Shown piece after piece: positions 10,801-22,800 of a DNA stretch of 64,000 nucleotides. The DNA comes from Heligmosomoides polygyrus polygyrus. Its lineage: Eukaryota > Nematoda > Chromadorea > Rhabditida > Heligmosomidae. Location: NCBI GenBank assembly GCA_947396885.1, contig OX377202.1, forward strand, positions 11,780,001-11,844,000, read 5' to 3'. Positions within the stretch are counted from its first letter, which is position 1; each line of letters begins with the position of its first letter. Below the pieces are notes generated by a model. The model was given only the letters and a program-made list of their open reading frames with translations. It did not search any database and was not told the origin of the DNA. Position numbers and translations under genes: made by a program.

Positions 10801-13800
10801 TCAGCTTAACTGGTTTAACTGATTCCATGCTGATATAAGCGGCCAGCTTATTCCGACACACGGATGGGTGCTGACTTGTCCCACGGGGTATGGATGTTGT
10901 GTTCGATCAAACAGCGCCGGTAATGTAATGGCGTAGAGTATCCTGCCGGTAGGCACGGGCGTGGGTTCGAGTCCCGCCTCGCGCAAGAGTTTTGATCAGA
11001 TGAAGAACCTCTTCAGGATTAACGAGTGCAAGATTAATGGAGAGTCCCGGATGTGGACCAGTTTGACACGTGAACACCGTAAGGGCCTCCATTCATCTGT
11101 AGCTGAACTAGGTGTAGATGTATCTTCGGTTCCTGAGACCTCTGAAGGTAGCCCCACAGAGTATGTATACCGCTAGGCACTTCCCTCTGGATAAAGTGGA
11201 ACCTCTGACTGTGATCCGAAGCGCCTAGTAGACAATGGATCGGACGCCGATTCAGATAATTCCGTTAATTTTTTTCATACCCTGGATAAGTGGATTATGC
11301 GGACAATAATATTTTTGAAAAGTCCAGATATTAAGATGGTTCAGTAAGAGTGATTTTTACCATACTTTATTTTCGGATGATTCAGATAACTGGTTTTGAT
11401 CAGAAATCTGGCATTGTGTCCGAAGTGGCTATCCGATATTAAAACCGAAGACAAGTCCGTGATCTGAATCATCTGAAAATCCGTATCATCTGAATCGTTC
11501 CATGATTCGGGCTTTCCAAAAATGCAGTTATTCGCGTAATCCATTTACCAGGGGTTTAAATGACAGATCTGAATTCTCCGCGTCGGCGTTGAATCCACTG
11601 TATAGCGCCTAGGGTGTGTTCCGTGCTTAGATATCAAGTTATCTTTCTGAAATTCGGCCGCGTGTAGGGCCCTTCCAAAACGTGCGATATTACCGGACCA
11701 TTGGCTGTACCTGTACTTCTGACACACTCTAGTATTTGATTCTGTAGGTCTGTGTGAGCCTCCAACATCTATGTCTAGAAGGCGATGACAAACCGGAGTA
11801 AGAAGAGACGTCCCGAGAGCGGATCTGGTGAGATGAGCGTTGGAGAGTACCTGGCGCTAGGAATGGACGAGAAAGGACGCGCCGAGACTGGTTCATGCGG
11901 CACTGACAGTCCTGACACGGGTGGTGATGTCCCACCGGCACTGGATCGAGGTATGTGGGTACTCTTCTGGGATGTTCTTGCATGTTCTACCTGGAAATGG
12001 TCCTAGACGTATGTGTGAACGACGAGGGTGAATAACACTTCAAGAATCTCAAGCGGTCAAATAAAAGAGGCACTATTCTACTTACGATACTTCAGAGATC
12101 GAGGAGAGGTTGAAAAAATTTTCGCCCAAACTTTGCCCAGGGGATTATTTGAGGTTCTGACCACGAATCTGACATCCGTTTTTGGAATTCTGGCCGCTTT
12201 CGATAGGTACGGGTGACTAACCATAAGCCCTGTTTTATACTTGCGCATCCACACGGCGCGGCACCACGATCGTCATAGATATTGATTTTTCGCGCCGGTC
12301 GATCGATATCGGTTCCGCCTATGGTGCCTCGTCGCGCATCGGCGCAACTGTAAACCAGGGCTTAGGCCATGATCACCAATTTTGCCGCTCCAACTTCGGC
12401 TAAGGGGTTATCTGTGGTGCTGGTCACGAATATGACATCGGCTTTTGGTATTACTCTGGAGTACGATAAGTTACGGTAGGTACGTGCTTAGAGCGGCATA
12501 GTTGCTCTGTCGCAAGGATACCAACAACTAGGTGTAAATCGTCGACTGAATTTCGTTGATCGCAACACAGGAGCCAAAAACTGATGTCAGATTCGTGATC
12601 AGGACCCCAAATAACCCCCATAGACGAACTTTGGATGAAATCAGGGATTATGACCTCGACAGCCTTAGTCACCCGTGCCTACCGTATCTCGCCGTATTCG
12701 GTCGTAATTTCAAAAGCGGATGTCAAATTCGTAATTACTACCCCAAATAACCCGAACAGGCATAGCTTGGGCAAACTTTTTTCAACCTCTCCTCGACCTC
12801 TGGAGTCAAGTAGTACAATAGTGCCGAAGAAGGTGGTGTTTCATTTTTGCGAAGTGTTTGAAGCTAGCAAGTTAGGGTTTGCTATGAAATCGCACAACCT
12901 CTCAAGGGAATTCCCTCCAAACATCGAATATACAGAAAAGTACAAAAATACTGCTTCTAAGCACGAGGTCAGGTGTTTGATTTCTTGACATTCCAGTATT
13001 TTTGCACGTTTTCCGCGTATTCCGTGTTTGGAAGGTTTTGTCTTGTGAGACTGAGCGATTCCATAGTACACTTTCAGGGGATGGAACTCGGTAGGCTCAA
13101 TAACTGCAGAAACGAAACAGACTTCTATTTTTTGAACCATTGAGATTTTCGGTTTTCATTTTCTCCATTCAGTTGTGCATCTGAGACCCGTCTCTGGTTA
13201 GCTAAAGAACCTATCGCTCTCTTTGCTCAGGTGATTCGATCGATGACTCACCGCCGTTGCCACCCACGGACTCGTCGAAGTCGGTCGAAGCGATCTTTCT
13301 TCGTGAAGCGCTGGCGTTTCGCGCGAGAGGTGGAGGCTGCGGAAAGCCACTGGTCCACTATATGGATGGCTTCACGATTGAGGTAAGTCGATCGGTCTGA
13401 ACCGTACGTGTTTCCTTAAGGTGATTCCTTCACTAATCATGGCATCCGTTTAGGAATCAGATGTCCCGTTCCCATTGGCACAGTACGACAAGCTGACCGG
13501 GCTTGTGTCACCCGATGTGCTTGACGATATCATGCCAATGATTGCTGACATCGACGTGAAGACCAAGAGCGAAACCAAAGGTAGAGTATTGATCAGGGGC
13601 CGGTTTCATCAACGACTAACCCGTGGGTATAGGGGGCAGAGATACCCACGATGAAACCTTCGTCTCTGACTCTTGCCTTATTTCTACCTGATTCTTATCT
13701 TATCTCTACCCCTTATACCCCGCATTCCCACGGGTTTAATTGTTGATGAATTTGGCCTCAGGTGCTTTTGTAATGTTACGGTAGCTTGTTAGTGCGGTGC

Positions 13801-16800
13801 TGTGAGAACTACCGTGCACAGTTGTACTGGTAGACCTCACCTGGGTTCATCTTTGTTCGACACAGAACACAGACGGTTTATTAGAGTCTAGATGCCGTTT
13901 ATACTATGACCCCGAATGATGGGATGCCATCGTGGCGATTCTTTCTATAAGACTCGCTCTCCCCGATCAGACATACGCTTCAGACCCTTCCCTTGTAAGG
14001 CGAGGAATAAGTGGTGGTCATGGGTCTCTAACTATTTATTTACTTTCTGAATCCTAAAATAAGCCGACTGGTACGACTCTCAATGAACCTCGGCATCGAT
14101 GTTATTATTATATTTATTGTAGCGATGTTTTGGTTGAGCTCCACATGGGGTTTTACATATGTTTATTGGCTAACGCTTCGGCGGTATCGCCTGTTAAAAT
14201 AAGACAAAAGTAATGTTAAGGAAAAATAAATGAACCTTTCTTCTTAAAAAATTTGTCTAAAAATTTCCAACCATTGTTCACTTATTGTGGCAGGTGAATT
14301 AAAAAGGGTCAGGCTAAACTCTCCTGGACAAAAAATAGTTCTAACCTTCTCGGGGAATCCCTGGCTTAATCTGGAAAACACTAGTCTTTGTTTGGAAGAT
14401 GTTCAGCTTCATTCCAAGACCGTTTGCTTAGAAGTGCTTCCAATTCGTTTGAAAAAGATTGAGTTTAGTTTGAGAAGTGGATTAGAAAGTTCGTATAAAC
14501 GGATTTTGTGGTTGAATTTCGCTGCATCTATATGAATTGACAGTTAAGTTGGCAATCTATGGCAAAAGAAGTTCATTCTCAATACATTGTTAAGAATGAT
14601 GAGGCAAGGGACGAGAGAATGGTAGTGACAGAATTTGCTTCAGGAGCACGCGTGAAGAACAGCCCACCTGCGAAGCAGGCAGCGGCGATTGGGGAGCCGG
14701 AACCGGAGCACAAAAGAAAGGTGCCAGCTCGTGGCCGACGGTCGGTAGCGGCGCAAAGCGAGACGAAAACACCTAAACAACAGAAGAAAGAAGAGCCCGA
14801 AGAGGAAGCCGAAGATGCTAACGAAGATCACCTTGAAGAGCGTAAACCTGCTAAGGTTTCCGTAACGTTTCGTTCCCGTTCTCTCTTGAGAAGTCCCTTT
14901 CGACGGGGGGATCAAACAGTTTTTACTCGTAGCTAGAGCTTCTGTAGATGTAGAGACCTTTTTCTTCGTCTAAGTGAATGACGACTTAATCAGCGTGCTC
15001 AATATGGCCGTTTTAGAATCGCCGACCTGGATCCGCCAACCAACCACGTCGACGGACAAACGAGCTCGAGCTGCTGTTGACGATGGACTTTGGACCGAAG
15101 GACTGTGGCCGGCGGATTCTAGACGCTGAGAAGAGAAAGAGTGTTCTGGACAAGGAGAAACGCACGTCGTCCGAAACCGGTGATGACCATGCAGAAGGCG
15201 GCGAGAAGGCTCGTACAAGGCAGAAACGAAGAAGCACCCACTCGACATCCGATAGCCCAGTGAAGTCGGAACGTCCCCACTCGTCAGCGGGTTCTGTTGA
15301 GCCGACGAGGCGAAGTGGGTTTCGCCTTCACCTGTATTGGTTTTTAGGGCTATATGTCTTTGGAAAGGCCGCGTGTAGCGCAGTCGGAGGAGGTGCAGGG
15401 CACCCGATACCAGGTTCCTGGTTCGGATTCCCCGCCGAGGCCATCCAAGCCTTCCATCCTTCCGGGGTCGGCGAATTGGTACCAGACTTGTCTGGGAAGG
15501 ATAAAGCGCTGTCTTGTTCATCGGCTGGCCATCGCAAGTCATTGTATGGCCAAATACGCATTTAAATCGCCTCCACGATATCTCCTAGAAGTAGAATGCG
15601 TGGCGCATCCCAAAAGGATTTGAGAAATGCCGTCCTTTATCCTATTTATCCTTACTTATATGGAGTACTATTAATGAAGGATAAGGATAAATGACGGGGT
15701 TATTCAATTTCTTTTGGGATGCTCCACGCATTCTACTTCTACGGGATGCCGTGGAGGCGATTTTAGTGCGCATTTGGACATACAATGACTTGCGGTGGCC
15801 AGCCGATGACCAAGTCAGCGCTTTATCTTCCCAGGCAAGTCTGGTCCCAATTCACCGACCTCGAAGGGATCGAACGCTTGGCTGGCCTGGGCGGGAAATC
15901 CGAACCAAGAACCTGGTATCGCGTGCATGAAACAGTGGCACCTCCTCCAACTGCAGTACACGCGCCCATACTGTTAGTAAAAACGGATCTTTACCAGGGA
16001 ACGTCTTCGATTTCTTATAGATCTTTATGTGAAGACCAAGATCATTACTAGGAACTCGAAATACTGTATACGAATGCGGCGGTCAAATTTGCAAAATGAA
16101 ACTCCTGAACGAGCTACGACCCGTCGATGTTCACCAGGGGCCGGATTATTAAATGACATTTAACATAGAAAATTACAGCCGAAGTCCCTGATAGCGCGGC
16201 TTATCAAGCGATGTGGTGAGCGATATGCCGCGTTATCTGAGTTTTCCGCTGTGAATTCTCTGTTACAGTTATGTAAGTCGTTGATGAATCCGAACCCAGA
16301 TTGACAGTAAGCTGGCCGTACGAATGAGCTGTAGTGAGAGCTGATAATATCAGGCCACCAATGGCAATGGTAGTGCTTGGAATTGACAGAACTTGCGAGG
16401 CCTAATCTTATCACCACTCATCACTCACGGTTCGTACAGTTCATTCGTACGGGCAGCCAACACTCAACCCAGTGAACTCCGATCAGAACTCGTTCAGGAG
16501 TCGTTCAGTTTGCAATTTTCACCCTCACATTCATAATCAGATTACGAGGCCCTTTTAATGACCCTGCGCTCCCCTTGAAGTTCCATATTAGGTCGAAACC
16601 TTCCTTGTTTAGAAGCTGAATTCGAGTCCACTCTTGTTATTCTGGGCAAAAATGCGAGTTCACATTCGATAAACACCTGAACTTTACCTTAAGTGGCCGT
16701 TTTGGTAGCCAGTCGTTAATATGGCCTACATGGGAAAAGGGACGCACCACCTTGCATCGAGTGGGCGTGTTCGGTTGGTTCCCCTCTCAATTCTGGGCCA

Positions 16801-19800
16801 CATTAACGAATAGTACGTGATTTTTTAAGGCCTCTAGTGCACTGATGGTGGAATAGATGCAGATCGACGATAGTCAATCCTTTTGCAGGCTGCGCCACGC
16901 ATTTGACTTATACGGGATATCATGGAGGGAATTTGAGTGCGTATTTGACCCACACAATGACTTGAAGTGACCAGCCGGTGGACAAGTCGGTGTTTCACCG
17001 TACATAGGCAGGTCTTGTACCCACTCACCGATTCGCAGTAATAAAAGGCTTGGTTGGCCTGGGGGAAGGAAATTCAAACCAAAACACGGAATCGGCTGCA
17101 CACGACAGTCGGCGCCTCCTTCAGTTGCGTTACACCACGTGCCAATGAGACGTTAGGGCGCGTTTCAGTGCAGTCGGAGGGGGCGCCGGTTGTCGTGTGC
17201 AGCCGATTCCATGTTTTGGTTCGAATTTCATTCCCACAAGGCAACCAAGCCTTCTATCACTGCGGAATCGGTGAATTGGTACAAGATCTGCCTGTGTAGG
17301 GTAAAACACTGACTTGTCGATCGGCTGGCCATCGCAAGTCATTGTATGGCCAAATAAGCATTCAAATCGCCTCCATGACCCACCGGAGAAGTAGAATGCG
17401 TGGCGAATCCAAAAATGGATTTTCTGACGCGGCCCTTATCCTTTCTCCAAACCTCTTATTGTTAGCCCAAGAAGCGAAAGGTGTTAGTTCGAATTCCGCC
17501 CGAGACCAAAGTTTTATCCACATCGTGCTGCTTCAGATGTAATCCCGCCTAAACGTTGTTGATCTTCCGGGTTCAAGTCGTTAATGTGACCTATATGGGA
17601 GCTCAAGAGCATCAGCCAATCCGAGCATCAACCGTACACACCCCTCCACCCTTCTGAGTTGCATGCCTTATCTATGCGGCGGGTTAGTTTCGTGCTTAGC
17701 CATCTTCCAATGTAGCCCGCATTAGTGACTTGTACCTTTTATGTTCATAATTGTAAGGAATGTCATTCTGATATCTTTTAGGTAGTGTAAGGCAAGAGAA
17801 AGGAAAAGGAAAGGAGAAAGAGAAGGACAAAGAAAAGGAGAAAGAGAAGGACAAGGATAAGGAAAAGGATAAAGACAAGAAGAAGGACAGGGATGAAGAC
17901 AAAAAGAAGGACAGGGATGAAGACAAAAAGAAGGACAGGGATGAAGACAAGGAGAAGGAGAAGGATAGGGAACCATCTCGTAGCACCCCGACGGTGAGCG
18001 CTCGTATGCTGCCGCATATCGAGGACTCGCCCGAGGACTGCTGTCTGTACTGCAAGGTGTCGTTCAAGGAGGTGAGGGACCTTATAGAACTAGTTCAAAC
18101 GCTGTTGGGCTCAAAGTTCACGGTTTCAGAAGGAGCGCTCCGCTACAACGCCGCAGTACTGCTCAACGAAATGTCGAAGGGCGTACCAGTCGATGATTGC
18201 CAGCGAGAAGAACGGCAGGAAGTTCTGTGAGTTCTACTTGGGCTACGTTCATATACATTTTCACGTCGAATTGGACATTCTAAACTGAAACTGGACAGAA
18301 ACTTGATGCTTCTGAAGCCAAAGTGAGTCATTTCCCAAATCGAAACGAGCTTCTTACAAGCTCCCCAAGATGATTGGAGTAATTTTTGTCCAAGGAGAAC
18401 TTAGTTATGGGTATAACCTTCATTGAAATTTATTCGTTCACATGGGCGAATGAGTGTAATATTTTTTCAACTCTATTTTTGAGCAAAAATAATAGATTAA
18501 AATTTGTTTTAAAATGCAGGCTCTCCGAAATGGTTAGAGTAATTTTCCTGAAGTTTTCCAAGTCCACAAAAACTGAAAATTTTGTTTGAAATTTTAATTT
18601 TTGACGAAAATCAACCAAATTTTATTCGAAGGCGCAGGAAATCGCGGGAATCATTTAGTGCATTAAGAGCAGATATCGCGCCATATACACAATGAACTCG
18701 TTGCGATTTTCATTTGATTGGTAGGGTAAATGCTGCTTAGATGAGGCGTCAAAGTGAGGATATATGTGTTCTTTGTAACTGTTTCTGTTCTATCGTTTAC
18801 AGATGTGAAATTCTATGCAAACCTCAATTTTTCTATCAATGGAATAAAAATCGCGACATCTTGGGCGAGAGCGTGGTGCAATCTCCACTTTAGCACTAAA
18901 AAATAGCCGCTCTCCTGGGGCCGGATTCATCAACAACTAAATCCGTGGGTATGCGGGATATAAGGTGTAGAGATAAGGTAAGAGTCAGGTAGAGATAATG
19001 CAAGTGTCAGAGACGCAGGCTTCATCGTGGTTATCCCTTCCTCCTATAACCGCGGGTCAGTCGTTGATGAATCCGGCCCTTGCTCTATAGAACAAGCTTT
19101 AAACCATTATTTTTCCTAAAAAATGAGATTTTTATTTTAAAAAAAGTCTAACCAGGATACTATCTCAACGGTAGGTCGGAACGGCGCAAGTGTTGTATAT
19201 GGGCAGAACCGCCTCTTCCTGGGAAGTAACAAACTGCAGGTATCTCGACCCCAATACAACTCTGCGCATAGTTAGGGGCGACGGAAGTCGCGGGTTGGCG
19301 CCCTGTTGATTCACGTGCTCCACAGCTGACGGGCGCGCGCGGGATGAGGGCCCGTATCGCGTCTCGGCGCAGTAGGGAAGAGCTCGGGCTCGTGAACGAG
19401 GGGTCGGGGGTTTGGATCCCGCAGACTGCGTTCTTTTGCACTTTTGCAAAATCCATGTTTATCATATAGGTAATCCACCTAGGGGAATAACAGTGTGTTA
19501 TAGAGCATGTTTACATATAAAATATGCTTCAAACTACAGATGAGCTAAAATGTTCACTTCTGTGGGTCACTTATTTTAAGCATATTTTGTGTGAAGCTAT
19601 AGTTATGTAACGATAGATATTTTGTGGCTAGTTAAAAGTTCCGGCTCCACCGACAAGACTTCGGTCAAAAAAAATTTTCGCCGAAACTTTGTCTAGGGGT
19701 TTATTTGGGGTGCCGATCACGAATCTGACATCTGTTTTTCACGATTCGGTCGGAGGCCATCCATACCGTTAACAAGGGTGGTCCAGGCAGGGTCACCGAT

Positions 19801-22800
19801 TTCGCTGAAACTGCCTAGAGAGGTTATCTGGGGTGCTCATCACGAATCTGACATCCTTTTTTTTCTCTACCTGCCGTCACCGGCAAAAACTTTATCCTAT
19901 ATCTATATTATCCAGACGAATCGTGAGAAACGGATGTCAGATTCGTGATCAGCACCACAAATAACCTCCCTAGACAACGTTTCAGTGAAATCGGTGACCC
20001 TGCCTAGACCACCCTTGTTAACGGTATGAGTGGTGTGTTATATGTAAACATGCTCTATAACACACTATAATACCCCTAGGTGGATTACCTATATGATAAA
20101 CATGGACTTTGCAAAAGTGCAAAACAAACGCAGTCTGCGGGATCCAAACCCCCACCCCTCGTTCACGAGCCCGAGCTCCTCCCTACTACGCCACCTGTGC
20201 ACTGCGCTGGCTGGCGATACGAGCCCTCATCCCGCGCGCGCCCGTCAGCTGTAGAGCATATGAATCAACAGGCACCAACCCGCGACTTCCGTCGCCCCTA
20301 ACTCTGCGCAGAGTTGTATTGGGGTCGAGATACCTACAGTTTGTTACTACCCAGAGAGAGGCGGTTCTGCCCATATACAACATTTGCGCCGTTCCGACCT
20401 ACCGTTGAGATAGTATCCTGGTAAGAATTTCAAACAGTGTCTTCACTTATTAGGCAGGAACTGTAAAGCTTCAACGAAGGTTGTGCTGAATTTTCCTTGA
20501 GCAGAAAATATTTCTAGTCGTCTTGGAGAGCCTTGATTTAAAAACGTTCATGTGGAAAAACTCGTCTTGATTGAAAGATGTTCAATTTATAACAAATATG
20601 GATATAAATTTAAATCTAAAAGTTATAATAATAGATAAATAAATTTGGCTTCAAACTGGCCTGAAGGGGCGTCCAATTTGATTTGAAAAGTGATCAGTGT
20701 GACGTTCAAATGGTAAACATCGGACGTCGTGCGACGCGTCAATGCGATAACCATTACCTAACAAACCTAACGTGACACAAAAAATTTGAAAATAACCATC
20801 GATCGATCGTTCGCTCTTCCTAATCGATATTGCGTTTCTCATTCTGTCGCGACGAGTGGTGGCTTAGGTATAACCTGCGTCTTTTTGCACGCAGTTTGAA
20901 TAGTACACTATTTTCCAGCTGAGTCGATGAAGCGAGTATCAGGCGGGTCGGAAGGCACGATATCTTCGTCGTCGAGTGTCCACGACAGTAAGTTAAGCTC
21001 GAGACGAAGGCCTGTATTATTGCCTGTCGAGTCTGATACTGTACTTCAGTGCGAGCCAGGGTTGAAGAAGAGCATACGCCTCCGTCGGCGTCGAAAGCGA
21101 AGCGAGTTGAAGAACCGCCATCGCCGTCGAAGAGAGTAGGTGTCGAGTCGATGCAGGCCACCACTGCCAGTGTTGTCCCCGCCGCTGTGACTTCAACACT
21201 ACCAACCCCTCGAGGAATAGTCTCCCCAACTCCGGTAAGCACACTACAACCCACCCTTAACCACTTCTTTCGCTGATGCTTATTATAGCCTCCTGACTTT
21301 CAGGCCCCTCCACAACGTTCAGCGGTGAACTCACCGACCCATGTCGACCACTCACCTGCTGCTGTTGCTGTTTCTGCCACTGCTGCTGAGCCGGTGGTGA
21401 CGACGCCATTAGCGACGTCGTTTGGACCCCTCACTGTGCCCGGAGTTGACTATGATGTTGATCCGAAACTCTGGACGGTGAGTCTTTCACAGGACGTTAG
21501 ATCGGCTGTCATTTTTGTTAACTTCCTTACTGCACTCGCTGTAATCCTGAACAATCCCTGAAAAAAAAGCAGAAAAAGACGCACTTCTGGCCGCACGAGT
21601 GGCTTCGCGCTCTTTTGCACACATTTGATCAGCTTTCTGGCTAGGATAGATGCCGCTAAGCCTTATACTTTATAAATCATTACTAAAGAAAACATTTTAC
21701 ACATTTGTTCAAGGACCGTTTATACTTCCATCACCGCACAATTCCATGTAGAGGCCAAATTGATTGATTCCGCCACTTAGCGTCGACGCCACCCGGCCGG
21801 AGTGGATCGCATGAACCCGCGACTAATCGCGCCATTCAGCGTCGGATCGCGGCGCTCTCGAAATCAGTGCGATGCGATTGACCGCGGTGGATTGGGGCAC
21901 AGTATTTCTGCTCCAGTTGTAAGTTGCATTGGTGGAGTGGCGTTCTACCCCCGCCCTTTAAGCAGAGGCGTGGCAAATGTCTGCTCTCCACTATCTCGAA
22001 AGGCAGATACTGGACTCTCGAGCAAGCCCAGGGGTTGGGGTGGGCGGGCCAGGGGACGAGGGGGTAGAACGCTCGACCCCCAGTTGCATTGGACCCGAAA
22101 ATGTGTGCACAATTACGTGTGTACGAATACACAATTGTGCGTAATCGCCTCTTCGCGTCGGTGGCTGTTCAGAGTGCTTATGATCGTCCGAAACAGCGCC
22201 ACGCGGTTGGACTCATCGTCCCGTTCAAATCGCGTCGCACGACGATGGAAGTATAAACGGGGCCTAAGTCTAAAGCGACTCTCATAGAGATAACATGTCC
22301 TTAACAGGATGTTTTGCTGAGATGATAACTCTTGCGCTAGAAGGGAGTCGAACATGCATCCTTCGTTTTTCCTGAAGGCTGGTAGCTCATAACACTATCG
22401 GTGCTGCTTGACTCAACGGAAAATCTGCGATATCCTCAAGAGCCTATCAGTACTCAGCCGTGGTATCCGCATGACCAGTTCCACTTCGTATCAACGCTTG
22501 GCTCACGGATGAGAGCTGCTAGGTAAAGAGAATGTCGTGGATGTTTCGTTCGGTCAAGCAGCGCTGATGGTGGTGCAATGGGTTAGCATACGGCCCGGAA
22601 AGCAGAGGGTGCGTGTGGGTTTTGAATCGCGCCCGGCGCAAGAGTTTTGATCACAACAAAACACTCTTGTAGCGAGATTACCAGAGCGTTCTGGTTAAAC
22701 ACATCTAACCCTTCGTCTCACCTTGTTCGCCTTGCCAGAGCCCGCTGTTTCAATTCAAAGGACAGTCCTATAGGGTCCGTGTTGCCCATCGATACTTACG

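Larger units (their letters stand above)
18260..20712. mobile_element. N-family foldback element, interrupted by two others
   Basis: The left end is TATACATTTTCACGTCGAAT and then TGGACA; the right end, near 20700, is the inverted match. Inside it sit a family B palindrome (18917-19080) and the F2 foldback (19150-20424). Almost the whole intron 18227-20918 is this nest. Confidence 0.65.

Noticed and set aside
17696..18067. Reverse-strand Ser/Phe-rich membrane-like protein
   Set aside because: It is the antisense of the Lys/Glu-rich coding run in exon h.
18509..18540. Missing FCS-finger exon after ATGCAG, which would give Cys-Ser-Pro
   Set aside because: It hits a stop within eight codons, supplies no fourth cysteine, and lies in a recurrent N-family repeat.
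20820..21254. Reverse-strand 144-codon frame opposite exons i and j
   Set aside because: It is a shadow of the + strand exons, which have agreeing phases and splice sites.
22150..22265. Coding gene in the 161-codon frame around 21802-22287
   Set aside because: It reads through a GC-rich palindromic element, and open frames on both strands follow from the symmetry.
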